Assembly (NCBI RefSeq): GCF_002158905.1
Contig: NZ_CP021431.1
Coordinates: 2,294,001 to 2,358,000 of the forward strand
Source: Yoonia vestfoldensis
GTDB taxonomy: Bacteria; Pseudomonadota; Alphaproteobacteria; Rhodobacterales; Rhodobacteraceae
Length of the DNA: 64,000 bases
Reading direction: 5' to 3'
Shown here: one piece after another, positions 45,760-55,028 of the stretch
Layout of the letters: each line of letters starts with the position of its first letter
Position numbering within the stretch: the first letter of the stretch is position 1
The notes under the pieces: generated by a model
Told to the model about the DNA's origin: nothing
What the model saw: the letters and a program-made list of their open reading frames with translations, nothing else
Databases searched by the model: none
Made by a program: the position numbers and the translations under genes

Positions 45760-46415
45760 GCCAGCTGACCCGCGCGCAGATGCAGGCGGCGTTGCAGACG
45801 GGCGGCCAAGACCTGCGAATGGGTGACCATCAAAAGGCCCGCGCCAGTCTCGGCCACCAGTTCCAGCAGCAGCGCCATCACGGTGGCGGCGGTGGTCTCG
45901 TCCAGATTGCCGGTCGGTTCATCCGCCAGCACCAATTTGGGGCGCGGGGCCAGCGTGCGGGCGATGGCGACGCGCTGTTGCTGACCGCCGGATAAGTGTT
46001 CGGGATATTTGCGCAGATGATCCGCCAGCCCCATCCGATCAGCCAGGGTCGCGCACCATGCCGGATCATACCGCCCCGCCAACCGCGCCTGAAACGCGAT
46101 GTTATCGGCGATTTTCAGGCTGGGGATCAGGTTGAATTGCTGGAACACCACGCCGACCGTGCCGCGCCGCAAGGCCGCGCGGCCTGCGTCATCAAGGCGC
46201 GCGATATCCTGTCCATCCAGCATGATCCGCCCCGCATCCGCGCGGTCCAGCCCGCCGATCAGATGCAGCAGCGTGCTTTTGCCACTGCCCGATTCGCCGG
46301 TCAGCGCAAGGCTTTCGCCCGGCCCCAGCGTCAGGCTGACACCGCGCAGCACGGCAAAAGGGCCATCAGCGCTCGCATAGGTCTTGGACAGGTTTTCAAC
46401 GCACAAAAGGGTCAT
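45756..46415 (-). CDS. ABC transporter ATP-binding protein, LolD/AttE type
   Basis: 219 residues. Walker A TGESGSGKSTLLHLIGGLD, signature LSGGQQQRVAIARTLA, Walker B KLVLADEPTGNLD and H-loop MVTHS: the MacB/LolD subfamily that drives FtsX-type permeases. First gene of the four-gene leftward operon (46415 to 41813). Confidence 0.9.
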   Translation of the reverse strand: MTLLCVENLSKTYASADGPFAVLRGVSLTLGPGESLALTGESGSGKSTLLHLIGGLDRADAGRIMLDGQDIARLDDAGRAALRRGTVGVVFQQFNLIPSLKIADNIAFQARLAGRYDPAWCATLADRMGLADHLRKYPEHLSGGQQQRVAIARTLAPRPKLVLADEPTGNLDETTAATVMALLLELVAETGAGLLMVTHSQVLAARLQRRLHLRAGQLA

Positions 46416-46543
46416 GCCCCTGAATTAACACGCGCAAGGCCAAAGGAAACGCCCGCATCCCGGATTTCGGCCGTGCCGCGACGTTCGGGCTTTTGCGCGG
46501 GCGCTGTTGCGCTAAGCTTGCCGCAGGCATAACGGAGGCATCC

Positions 46544-47719
46544 ATGACCGAGATCGTCATTCTGGGCGGCGCACGCACCGCCATCGGCACTTTCGGCGGC
46601 GCGCTGGCGGGCACCACGCCGATTGAACTGGGCGCGGTCGTGGCCAAGGCCGCGCTGGAACGCTCGGGTGTCGCGGGCGACCAGATCGGCCATGTCGCCT
46701 TTGGCCATGTCATCAATACCGAACCGCGTGACATGTATGTCAGCCGTGTCGCCGCCATGCAGGCGGGCATCCCCGACAGCGTGCCTGCGATGAACGTGAA
46801 CCGGCTGTGCGGGTCCGGTGTGCAGGCGATCATTTCCGTCGCGCAATCGCTGATGCTGGGGGACGCCGATTTCGGCCTTGCCGGCGGGTCCGAGAATATG
46901 AGCCGCTCGCCCTTCATCATCACCGACCAGCGCTGGGGCGCCAAGATGGGCGATATCCGCACGCAGGATATGATGCTGGGCGCGCTGAATTGTCCCTTTG
47001 GCACCGGCCATATGGGGATCACGGCGGAAAATGTCGCAAGCGAATACGGGATCAGCCGCGACGCGATGGACGCCTTTGCCCTGCAAAGCCAAGAGCGCGC
47101 GGCAGCGGCCATCGCGGCGGGCTATTTCGACAGCCAGATCACGCCGGTGCAGCTCCGCAGCAAGCGCGAGACGGTCGATTTCATCCGCGACGAACACCCC
47201 AAACCCACCACCGCCGCCGCGCTGGCCGCCCTGCGCCCTGTGTTCCAGAAGGATGGCAGCGTCACGGCAGGCAATGCATCGGGCCTGAATGACGGGGCGG
47301 CGGCCATCGTGCTGGCGCGCGCGGATGCGGCGCAGGCGGCGGGCCTGACCCCGCGCTTTCGCATTCTGGGCTATGCCCATGCCGGTGTGCGCCCCGAGGT
47401 GATGGGCATCGGCCCCGTCCCCGCCGTGCGCGCGCTGCTGGAAAAAACCGGGCTGGCGGCGGATGATTTCGACGTGATCGAATCGAACGAGGCCTTTGCC
47501 GCCCAAGCGCTGGCTGTCAGCAAGGAACTGGGCCTTGACCCTGCACGCGTGAACCCCAACGGCGGCGCGATTGCGCTGGGCCATCCTGTCGGCGCGACAG
47601 GCGCAATCATCACTGTCAAGGCGATGTACGCGCTGGACCGCACCGGCGGCAAACGCGCGCTGATCACCATGTGCATCGGCGGCGGTCAAGGTATCGCGCT
47701 GGCGATTGAACGTGTTTAG
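46544..47719 (+). CDS. Acetyl-CoA acetyltransferase (thiolase II)
   Basis: 391 residues from the ATG at 46544 (ACGGAGG seven bases upstream). Catalytic residues are clear: nucleophile Cys89 in NRLCGSGVQAI, His in GGAIALGHPVGATG and the second Cys in CIGGGQGIA. It condenses two acetyl-CoA to acetoacetyl-CoA (PHB or mevalonate-type use) or runs in reverse in degradation. No phaB neighbour is present, so phaA versus atoB cannot be decided. It is the first gene after the divergent ABC exporter. Confidence 0.92.
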   Translation: MTEIVILGGARTAIGTFGGALAGTTPIELGAVVAKAALERSGVAGDQIGHVAFGHVINTEPRDMYVSRVAAMQAGIPDSVPAMNVNRLCGSGVQAIISVAQSLMLGDADFGLAGGSENMSRSPFIITDQRWGAKMGDIRTQDMMLGALNCPFGTGHMGITAENVASEYGISRDAMDAFALQSQERAAAAIAAGYFDSQITPVQLRSKRETVDFIRDEHPKPTTAAALAALRPVFQKDGSVTAGNASGLNDGAAAIVLARADAAQAAGLTPRFRILGYAHAGVRPEVMGIGPVPAVRALLEKTGLAADDFDVIESNEAFAAQALAVSKELGLDPARVNPNGGAIALGHPVGATGAIITVKAMYALDRTGGKRALITMCIGGGQGIALAIERV

Positions 47720-47941
47720 GTGTGACTGGGTAGCAGGGTGATGTAGTGACGGTATAGCGCCGAGCTAGCCCAGTCGTTCTGGTGTGGTTTTTGGCTTTAT
47801 GACAAAGGAGCCAATAGGTATGCGGAGGATCTGCACGTTTTCCAACGGTAAAGTGTTGCATCGACATACGACCGCTGTAATAGGAAAAACTTGATTTTTG
47901 CAGCAATAGTGTACAAGTCTTACACACCTCAGGATGAAACC
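47720..47941. other. Lower-GC intergenic region with TA-module promoter
   Basis: 222 bp with visibly more A and T than the flanks. Near its end a 17-bp inverted repeat GTGTA-N7-TACAC (47909-47925) stands 16 bp before the antitoxin ATG and may be the operator of the toxin-antitoxin module. Nothing else recognisable. Confidence 0.5.
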
Positions 47942-48145
47942 ATGAAATCGAAAACAACTCCCTCTGTTGCTGGAAAAGTTCTTACCACCTCAAATGGTAA
48001 ACATGGTGCAAAGAGTATTGCGGCCAGCGCTCTAACCCAGCGATCTCTAACAAAATCGTTGAATGTGACCAACACTTCAGGAAAGGTCATCGCCCGCAGC
48101 GTCACTACGCATAGGGACGCGCTCAAGCGGCTTGCCGATAGGTAG
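47942..48145 (+). CDS. Putative antitoxin of a Doc-type module
   Basis: 67 residues from the ATG at 47942 (AGGA upstream). It is rich in Ser, Thr, Lys and Ala, and contains GKHGAKSIAASALTQR, a motif found in small proteins next to toxins. It has no Phd/YefM-like fold signature that I can recognise, nor an obvious helix-turn-helix. Overlap of 14 bases with the doc gene and the order (small gene first) make an antitoxin role likely. This is inferred from position. Confidence 0.6.
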   Translation: MKSKTTPSVAGKVLTTSNGKHGAKSIAASALTQRSLTKSLNVTNTSGKVIARSVTTHRDALKRLADR

Positions 48146-48524
48146 GCGGCACTACCGCGTCACACTGGCCGACGCAGTCTACGCCAATAGTGTCTGTGTG
48201 GAAGAGTTCGGCGGACATCATGGCGCACATGACGTTTCGACACTGCTGGGTGCGTTGGGGCGTCCCTACCATGGCTATCACAAAAGAATATGGACCAAGG
48301 GCGCAGCCCTTTTACACGGCATTGCCACAGCGCATGGGTTTGCCGATGGGAACAAACGCACGTCCCTCTTGATGTTATTCTTGCTTTACGAACGCAGCCA
48401 CTATTGGTTGCAAACGCGCGAAACGGATCGGTGGGACGATGTGGTTGTCAATGTCGTCACCGGAGAGATGACCCAAGCACAGCTTGAACAATTCTTGAAA
48501 GAACGCACGCTGCGGTTGGATTAG
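48132..48524 (+). CDS. Death-on-curing (Doc/Fic) family toxin
   Basis: 130 residues, with TTG at 48132 as the only sensible start inside the antitoxin gene. The Fic-type active-site motif HGFADGNKRTSL (H-x-F-x-D-G-N-K-R) is intact, preceded by HDVSTLLGALGRP and KGAALLHGIATA. Doc proteins block translation by phosphorylating EF-Tu; true Fic proteins transfer AMP. The short length and the DGNKR variant of the loop favour Doc. Lower GC than neighbours suggests acquisition by transfer. Confidence 0.85.
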   Translation: MPIGRRHYRVTLADAVYANSVCVEEFGGHHGAHDVSTLLGALGRPYHGYHKRIWTKGAALLHGIATAHGFADGNKRTSLLMLFLLYERSHYWLQTRETDRWDDVVVNVVTGEMTQAQLEQFLKERTLRLD

Positions 48525-48540
48525 AGATGATAAACAGCCC

Positions 48541-49311
48541 CTAGGCCGGATAATCCCGCACAAACACCCACGTATCCCCCTCGGACAGATCCGCGTCATA
48601 GGCATAGCCGCCGCTGGTGAAATGCTTGATGCCCTCCGCCTCCGTCAGGCGGTTTTCCACGATGAACCGGGCCATGGCGCCGCGCGCGCGTTTGGCGAAA
48701 AAGCTGACGATGCGGGGCTTGTCGTCTTTGATTTCCATGAAACTGGGGGTGATCACCCGCAGGTTCAGCGCCTTGCGATCCACCGCGCCGAAATATTCCT
48801 GACTGGCGCAATTGACCAGCGTATCCGTGCCAACATCGGCGGCGCGCGCATTCAGCGCCTTGGCAATCGTATCGCCCCAATACTCGTAAAGCGACGCACC
48901 GCGCCGGGTTTTCAGCTTGCTGCCCATTTCCAGGCGATAGGGCTGGATTGCGTCCAGCGGGCGCAACAGGCCGTAAAGCCCCGACAGGATGCCCAGATGG
49001 TCCTGCGCCCAATGCAGATCATCGGCGGACAGCGTTTTCGCCTCCAGCCCCTGATAGGTGTCGCCGTTAAAGGCCAGGGCTGCGGGTTTCACCGCATCAT
49101 CCGCAGGGTCCGCCGCGAAGGCCTTGAAACGGTCGCGGTTCAGCCGGGCCAGATCATCCGAAATCGCCATCAGGCTTTTCAGATCACCCAAGCTTAGGCC
49201 ACGCGCGGTTTTCGCCAAGCGCAGCGCATCATCCTGAAATGCGGGGGCGGTGGCAGCGATCTGCACCGGGGTCATATCCAGCGATTTGGCGGGGGAAATC
49301 ACAACAAGCAT
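48541..49311 (-). CDS. yaaA: Peroxide stress protein YaaA
   Basis: 256 residues from the ATG at 49311. DUF328 family: VVISPAKSLDM at the start, PAALAFNGDTYQGLEA, ILSGLYGLLRPLDAIQPYRLEMG and the basic FFAKRARGAMARFIVENR segment. In E. coli YaaA lowers free iron during hydrogen peroxide stress and binds DNA. Single gene, convergent with the doc toxin gene. Confidence 0.92.
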   Translation of the reverse strand: MLVVISPAKSLDMTPVQIAATAPAFQDDALRLAKTARGLSLGDLKSLMAISDDLARLNRDRFKAFAADPADDAVKPAALAFNGDTYQGLEAKTLSADDLHWAQDHLGILSGLYGLLRPLDAIQPYRLEMGSKLKTRRGASLYEYWGDTIAKALNARAADVGTDTLVNCASQEYFGAVDRKALNLRVITPSFMEIKDDKPRIVSFFAKRARGAMARFIVENRLTEAEGIKHFTSGGYAYDADLSEGDTWVFVRDYPA

Positions 49312-49383
49312 CACGGCATCCTTTCGACTTTGCGCAAGGATGTAACATGCCTGCGCGCGATGACCAGCACCGGCCGCCGCAGA

Positions 49384-49710
49384 TCAGTTCAGTTGCAGCT
49401 GCAACGGGTAATGCCCATCCTCGAACGGGCCGAACATATCGTCCAGATCAGGATGGTCGATCGGTTCACCCGAATGATCCGCGACAAGGTTCTGTTCAGA
49501 GACATAGGCGACATAAAAGCTCTGCTCATTCTCGGCCAGCAGGTGATAAAACGGCTGATCCTTCAGCGGTCTGCTGTCTTCGGGGATGGCGTTATACCAT
49601 TCATCGGTATTGGCGAACATGGCGTCCACATCGAAGATCACCCCGCGAAACGGATGTTTGCGGTGGCGGACGATCTGTCCGAGATGATATTTTGCGTGCT
49701 TTTTCAGCAT
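49384..49710 (-). CDS. hspQ: Heat shock protein HspQ
   Basis: 108 residues from the ATG at 49710. AKYHLGQIVRHRKHPFRGVIFDVDAMFANTDEWYN and FYHLLAENEQSFYVAYVSEQNL are the YccV/HspQ core (hemimethylated-DNA-binding-like fold). It modulates Lon-type proteolysis in E. coli. A much longer reading to 49851 has no support. Confidence 0.9.
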   Translation of the reverse strand: MLKKHAKYHLGQIVRHRKHPFRGVIFDVDAMFANTDEWYNAIPEDSRPLKDQPFYHLLAENEQSFYVAYVSEQNLVADHSGEPIDHPDLDDMFGPFEDGHYPLQLQLN

Positions 49711-49907
49711 GATTGCGGCCCTTTCACATCTGTATATGGGTTTTTGCCCGCCAGAGTCCACGGCTGACGACAGGTCACGGCACGGGCGCCTTTTGGCGGC
49801 TTTTTGCAGATTTGCAGTGAAAATATGATGCCCTTGGGCCGCCTTAGGCATTTGCAGATCGGTCCGGGCACGCTATGGTGGACAAAACAAAACATGGCGA
49901 CGGGCGA

Positions 49908-50495
49908 ATGAGCAGATATCTCCGCGCACTGGCACTCTTGATCTTTCTGGGCAGCTGCGGCGGCTCGGGGAATTTTTCGGCGCCGCGCAATCTTGATGAC
50001 GCATGCAGCATCGCGCGCGAGCGGCCGCATTATTTCCGTGCATTCCAGGCGGCAGAGCGCAAACACGGCGTGCCCGTGCCGACGATGATGGCGATGATGT
50101 ATCAGGAAAGCAAATTCATCGGCAATATCCGCCCGCCGCACACCTATGCGCTGGGGGTGATCCCGATCGGGCGGCAATCCTCGGCTTTGGGCTATAGCCA
50201 GGCGCTGGACGGCACATGGCGCGAATACCAGCGCGATGGTGGCGGATCGCGCGCGCGGCGCGACAATATCCGCGATGCGACCGATTTCATGGGCTGGTAC
50301 ATGACCAAGACCGTGGCGGAAACCGGGGTGCCGCTTTATGATACGCGCAACCAATATCTGGCCTATCACGACGGGCGGCAGGGCTATCTGCGCGGCACCT
50401 GGCGGTCCAAGTCCTGGCTGATCCGCATCGCCGGCGAGGTGGATTCCCGCGCCGTCATGTATGATGCGCAATTGCGCGCCTGCCGCAGACGCTGA
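49908..50495 (+). CDS. Lipoprotein lytic transglycosylase (SLT fold)
   Basis: 195 residues from the ATG at 49908. Lipoprotein signal with lipobox LGSC. The mature domain has the catalytic Glu in MMYQESKFIGNI, then GYSQALDGTWREYQ and NQYLAYHDGRQGY, the compact SLT arrangement of the family. It cleaves peptidoglycan glycan strands at the outer membrane. An ATG at 49875 would place charged residues before the signal and is less likely. Confidence 0.85.
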   Translation: MSRYLRALALLIFLGSCGGSGNFSAPRNLDDACSIARERPHYFRAFQAAERKHGVPVPTMMAMMYQESKFIGNIRPPHTYALGVIPIGRQSSALGYSQALDGTWREYQRDGGGSRARRDNIRDATDFMGWYMTKTVAETGVPLYDTRNQYLAYHDGRQGYLRGTWRSKSWLIRIAGEVDSRAVMYDAQLRACRRR

Positions 50496-50520
50496 CCGCG
50501 CGCCGCGCGCCGCGCGGGGT

Positions 50521-51129
50521 TTAATCAAGCCCGCGCTTGCGCATTTCGGCAGAGATATTGAACATGATATCGCCGATCGTTGTGCCTGTCGTCAGCTCGT
50601 TCAGCACCATCGTGGTCTGATTGCCCAGATCATCGGTGATGATCCATTGGCGCAGCGCGACCGGATTGGCGGTGAAAACCAACTGGATATTGCCATATTG
50701 CGGATTGGCGGGGTCCTGCACGGTCACCGTTGTCGTGGTCCCATCAGAGACGGCATTGGTGACCATCCGCGCGGTCGTCAGATCCACATTGCGCTGCAAG
50801 ATGATATGCAGCGGGGTCTGGTTCAGCGGATATCTGTCCGGCCCGGTATTCGCGCGCGGATCGAAAATCGCCAATTGCCCGCCGCTGGCCAGGACCAGCG
50901 ATTGCTGGGGCGGGTTATATTCAAACCGGATCCGGCCGGGCCTTTTGATATAGATCTGGCCGGTGGACAGCGTCCCATCCCCATTGATCTGGGTGAACCC
51001 GCCCTGCGCGGTCTGCAATTGGTTCAGGTAATCGGAAATCTGCGACAGGCTGAGCGCCTGCGCCGCGACACTGCCTGCATGGGCCGACAGGGCGAGGATC
51101 ATCAAGAAAGATAGAATGCGCGTTTTCAT
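50521..51129 (-). CDS. lolA: Outer-membrane lipoprotein carrier LolA
   Basis: 202 residues with signal peptide ending AGSVAAQA. LSQISDYLNQLQTAQGGFTQINGDGTLSTGQIYIKRPGRIRFEY is the LolA core: half-barrel opening followed by the conserved RPG-R-FEY stretch. It ferries lipoproteins through the periplasm. It reads leftward, convergent with the lytic transglycosylase lipoprotein gene, an unsurprising but separate neighbour. Confidence 0.92.
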   Translation of the reverse strand: MKTRILSFLMILALSAHAGSVAAQALSLSQISDYLNQLQTAQGGFTQINGDGTLSTGQIYIKRPGRIRFEYNPPQQSLVLASGGQLAIFDPRANTGPDRYPLNQTPLHIILQRNVDLTTARMVTNAVSDGTTTTVTVQDPANPQYGNIQLVFTANPVALRQWIITDDLGNQTTMVLNELTTGTTIGDIMFNISAEMRKRGLD

Positions 51130-51201
51130 ATGCCATACCTATGTTGCATGCAGGGCTTTTGCACCCTCTGGATATCGGCCACAACAGCAGCTCTGCCGCT
51201 G

Positions 51202-52347
51202 CTAGGCGATATCATGCCCGCTGTTGGCAGATAGCGGCTGCAGCGCAAGCGCGTCATCGAGCAAGACCAGATCTTCGATGCGCCGCCCCGTGATGCGCCC
51301 CAGATGCGGTTGGCCCAGCAAGGCCGCAGGCGCGCTGATCGCCATATGCAGCGCCTGTTCCAGCCCCAGCCCGACCCGGCCGACCAAGCGCTGCACCCCC
51401 CAGAGCATGGTGCTATGCGCCCCTGCCAGATTGCCCTCGGCATTGACAAGCCGGCCATCGCGCAGCGCGATCCGCTGGCCGTAAAGGTCAAAATGATCCG
51501 GCCCGCCCACGGTCGGCATCGCATCCGAGACCAGCACCATGCGCCCCGCGACAGGCCGCGCGCGACAGGCCAGCGCCACCATCGCATCATCGACATGCAC
51601 CCCGTCGCAGATGATGCCAAGATAGGCCGCGCTATTGATCGCAGCCCCCACCAGACCGGGTGCGCGCCCCTGCAGCTGCGACATCGCATTGTAAAGATGC
51701 GTGACCGATTGCGCCCCTGCGGCAAAGGCGGCATCGGCCTGCGCGGCCGTCGCCTCTGAATGCCCCAGCGACACGATCACCCCCAGATCGACCAGCGCCG
51801 CGATCTGGTTTGGCGTCACCATCTCGGGCGCGAGGGTGATCATCACGGTCACATCGGCATCGCGCAACCGGTGCAGGATCTGCAACATGGCATCATCCAA
51901 GGGGCGCAGATATGCGGCGGCATGGGTGCCGCGACGCGCGGCGGCGATATGGGGGCCTTCGATATGCAGCGCGCCCAGCCTGCCCTGCCCGCCCAGCGCC
52001 TGTTGCGCGATCACCGCCGTTGCGACCTTGTCCAGCACCGCAGGCGCATCGGTGATCACCGTGGGCATCATCGCCACGGTGCCAAACCGCCGATGCGCCG
52101 CGGCAATCTGCATCAGCCCCGCAGCGCTCGGCGCTTGGTTCAGCAGGACACCGCCACCGCCATTGACTTGCAGATCGACAAAGCCGGGGGTCAGGACCCC
52201 CGCGACGGCCCGCCGCGCCACATCTGCGGGCACGGCACGCGCGGCACACAGATCAGTAACCCGCCCCGCCGCGACATGCACCGCCATCCCCGATTGCAAG
52301 CGGCCATTGTCGAACAGCTGCGTCGGGATGATCCATTCCTCAGCCAT
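51202..52347 (-). CDS. nagA: N-acetylglucosamine-6-phosphate deacetylase
   Basis: 381 residues from the ATG at 52347. Amidohydrolase barrel: FVDLQVNGGGG, LHIEGPHIAAARRGTH with the first metal Glu, SLGHSEATAAQ and THLYNAMSQ with metal histidines, and the catalytic Asp in LVSDAMPTVGGP. It forms glucosamine-6-phosphate and acetate, recycling cell-wall or chitin sugar. A longer reading to 52437 would run into the kinase gene. Overlaps the ROK gene by eight bases. Confidence 0.93.
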   Translation of the reverse strand: MAEEWIIPTQLFDNGRLQSGMAVHVAAGRVTDLCAARAVPADVARRAVAGVLTPGFVDLQVNGGGGVLLNQAPSAAGLMQIAAAHRRFGTVAMMPTVITDAPAVLDKVATAVIAQQALGGQGRLGALHIEGPHIAAARRGTHAAAYLRPLDDAMLQILHRLRDADVTVMITLAPEMVTPNQIAALVDLGVIVSLGHSEATAAQADAAFAAGAQSVTHLYNAMSQLQGRAPGLVGAAINSAAYLGIICDGVHVDDAMVALACRARPVAGRMVLVSDAMPTVGGPDHFDLYGQRIALRDGRLVNAEGNLAGAHSTMLWGVQRLVGRVGLGLEQALHMAISAPAALLGQPHLGRITGRRIEDLVLLDDALALQPLSANSGHDIA

Positions 52348-53248
52348 GCGCCACCTGCCATGCGGCATAGGCCGCCCCGCGCGCACCGCTGGCCGCCCCG
52401 CCCGTGGCGCGCAGGATAACAGGACAATCAAAGCCATCGAATTGCGCCAAAGCCACCGCGCGGGTCAGATCATCGACCACGCCAGCAATATCCGACAGCC
52501 CCCCGCCCAGCAGGATGCAATCAGGGTCAAGCGTCAGCACCAGTGTCTGCACAAGTTCAGCCGCCAGCGCGCACCAGACCTGCCAGAGCTGCGCCATGCG
52601 CGCATCATCCTTGCGCGCGGCGATGATCTGCGGCGCGCTGCGCCTTTCGCCGGTCAGCGCTTGGGCCATCCGGCTAAGGCCTGCGCCGCTGATCAGCGTC
52701 TCGATACAGCCGCGCCGCCCACAGGCGCAATCAACCACCGGCAACCCATGCGCCTGCACCAGATGGGCGGGCGCAGACAGATGGCCCACCTCGCCGCCAA
52801 GGCCGGAAAACCCGCTTTGCAGCCGCCCGTCGCGCACATGACCGCCGCCAATACCGGTGCCAAGCACCAGCGCAAAGACAGATGCAAAAGGCTGGCCCGC
52901 GCCAAAGACCGCCTCGGACAGGGCCAGCGCATGGCTGTCATTAAGATAGCTGACAGGCCGCCCCAGCCGCGCCACCAGATCCGCCGGCAGAAGCTGGCCA
53001 TCCGCCACCAGATTTGCCGCCAGCACGCGTCCATCGCGCGGATTGACCGCGCCCGCCGCGCCAATGCCGACGCTGACCGGCCCGGCGGCCAGATGATCCG
53101 CCCAGCTGACCATATCCGCCAGCGCATCCAGCAGATCCGCATAGCTGCGCGGCGTGGCCACCCGCCTGCGCCCCTGTAGCTGCCAATCATCGGCAAAGAC
53201 CTGCGCCTCAATCTTGGTGCCACCCAGATCGAGGCCCAGCGCCATCAT
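52340..53248 (-). CDS. ROK-family sugar kinase, probable N-acetylglucosamine kinase
   Basis: 302 residues from the ATG at 53248. LGLDLGGTKIEAQVF is the phosphate-binding motif, VNPRDGRVLAANL and YLNDSHALALSEA include the catalytic Asp (ND), and CACGRRGCIET is the ROK zinc motif. Coupled with nagA it should phosphorylate GlcNAc at position 6, giving the NagA substrate (nagK role). No nagB or transporter gene is adjacent. Confidence 0.88.
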   Translation of the reverse strand: MMALGLDLGGTKIEAQVFADDWQLQGRRRVATPRSYADLLDALADMVSWADHLAAGPVSVGIGAAGAVNPRDGRVLAANLVADGQLLPADLVARLGRPVSYLNDSHALALSEAVFGAGQPFASVFALVLGTGIGGGHVRDGRLQSGFSGLGGEVGHLSAPAHLVQAHGLPVVDCACGRRGCIETLISGAGLSRMAQALTGERRSAPQIIAARKDDARMAQLWQVWCALAAELVQTLVLTLDPDCILLGGGLSDIAGVVDDLTRAVALAQFDGFDCPVILRATGGAASGARGAAYAAWQVAHG

Positions 53249-53347
53249 CGGCCCAAACCTTTGCAAAGCATATCAGCATTCATGACCACGAGTGATGCCG
53301 CAAAGCCGACCGCCCGGCAAGCGCGGCCTGCATCCCGTGCCACTTTG

Positions 53348-54883
53348 CTATTTCACCCAGATTTCGATCCGGCTATGGGCAGGCCCCGCGACCTGCCCCC
53401 GAGCGCAGCTGGCCTGCGACAGGTCGCCAAACCCCAGCGCGGTCAGCGTCAGATCATTGCCAGCCAGCAGATCAGGGGCAAAAGCGGCAAAGGCTGCCGC
53501 CATCGCCTCTGCCGCCGCGGCTGAACGCTCCACCGCATCCGCGCCGCCAGCATCGCTATTGCCAAAGCCCGCGAAAATGACCTGTCGCCCGGCGAAATCG
53601 GGCGCGGCCAAGATCTGCGCCAGATTGCCCATCATCGCACGGTTCCATGCGCCTTCGACCGCGCTGGCCGGCCCGCCTGACATGGTGGGGCTCAGACGTG
53701 TCGCCGCAAACAGGGCCTGATACATCTGGGCGGCGACAGGCCGGTCCTCGGGGGGCGCTGTGCCGGTCAGCAGGCCGGTCAGCCGGATGTTACGCTCTAC
53801 CGCGCTTTGGCGCAGGGCCGCGTGACTGACAAAGCCCTCGGGCGCGATCAGTTTTTGCGCTGCATCCGATGTGGCGAAATCGAACAGACGCGCAGGCAAT
53901 GATGTTGCGGCAGGCCTGTCGATCCGCGCGATCACCGGGCCCAGCAACGGGTAATCCCCCGATGCGATGGTGAAATCATTGGGCAGGACCGCAACGCCGC
54001 ACGCGCCTGCAACCGACAGCATCTTGGCCGGTCCGGCATTGCCAAAGGCGACAATGCTGATGCTGCCCGCAAAACCGTTGATCGCTGCGGCGATACTGTC
54101 TTCATCGGCCATCGTCAGGATATCATCCGCGATCACCTTATCCGCAGGGTCCATGACGGCAGCGATAAAGGCATCACGCAGTGCGGATGTCGCGGGCAAT
54201 TGCAAGGGCAGCACATCAATTTCCGCCCCGCCGATCTGCGACCAGTTTGTCACCTCGCCCGCATAGATCGCGGCCAGATCGGCGATCCGGATCGATGCGA
54301 CCCCCACATCGGGCGACGCAATGATTGCAAAGGCCCGCAAGGCGACCATCTGCGCAGGCGGCGCGCTGGCCATGGCCCAGTCAATCGGGGCTGCATAGAC
54401 TTGCTCGGCCCGGCCCAAAAGCGAGGCAGGCCCCAAAAACACATCTGTCGGCCCTGTGCCGGTTGCCGGTGCAAGATCCACCGTCAGATCAGCCGGGTCA
54501 GAGGCCGCAAAGGCCGTGGTCAGATGGCGATAGAGACTTTCGTAGACCGGCCTTGCAAATCCGATTGTCAGAGCCTCGGGCAAGCTGTCGGTCGCAGGGG
54601 CTGCATCGGGCATCACATCGGCAAAAGCGGCGGCTGTCAGCCCAAAGCTGTTATCAGCCAGAACCGCGGCACAGCCCGGACCATAGCAGATCACGGCAGA
54701 TGCGGGCAGGCTGACGGGGCCGACACTGGACCGGATCGTGACCATGGTGCCGTCAAAGCCGGTGATCTCGCCTGCGACGCTGATGAAATCATCCGACGAG
54801 CGCAATTCGACGGCCTGCCCGATCAGCATGCTCGGCGCGCAACAACATGCCAATGCGGTCGCCAGTCTTTTCAGCGATGTCAT
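53348..54883 (-). CDS. PstS-like binding domain fused to OmpA-type domain
   Basis: 511 residues from the ATG at 54883, with signal peptide (ending near IGQA). After a short beta-rich module (ELRSSDDFISVAGEITGFDGTMVTIRSSVG) comes a phosphate-binding-protein-like part (DVFLGPASLLGRAEQVYAAPIDW, FAIIASPDVGVASIRIADLAAIYAGEVTNWSQIGG). The C-terminal 120 residues form an OmpA/MotB peptidoglycan-binding domain (QVIFAGFGNSDAGGADAVERSAAAAEAM...LGFGDLSQASC...AHSRIEIWV). It should be periplasmic and tethered to the cell wall. The ligand is unknown; no pst genes are nearby. Confidence 0.82.
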   Translation of the reverse strand: MTSLKRLATALACCCAPSMLIGQAVELRSSDDFISVAGEITGFDGTMVTIRSSVGPVSLPASAVICYGPGCAAVLADNSFGLTAAAFADVMPDAAPATDSLPEALTIGFARPVYESLYRHLTTAFAASDPADLTVDLAPATGTGPTDVFLGPASLLGRAEQVYAAPIDWAMASAPPAQMVALRAFAIIASPDVGVASIRIADLAAIYAGEVTNWSQIGGAEIDVLPLQLPATSALRDAFIAAVMDPADKVIADDILTMADEDSIAAAINGFAGSISIVAFGNAGPAKMLSVAGACGVAVLPNDFTIASGDYPLLGPVIARIDRPAATSLPARLFDFATSDAAQKLIAPEGFVSHAALRQSAVERNIRLTGLLTGTAPPEDRPVAAQMYQALFAATRLSPTMSGGPASAVEGAWNRAMMGNLAQILAAPDFAGRQVIFAGFGNSDAGGADAVERSAAAAEAMAAAFAAFAPDLLAGNDLTLTALGFGDLSQASCARGQVAGPAHSRIEIWVK

Positions 54884-55028
54884 CACTTGCTCCTGTCGGC
54901 GGGCAAGGCGCAACCTGCGGCGCGTCACCCTGCCGTCAGCAAAGCAGCCAAATTTGGCAAAATTTGGATGATCCGCGCTCAATTGCGGCAGGGATGCGCG
55001 CGCAGAGTCGATCCAGCCGCCGGGCGGG

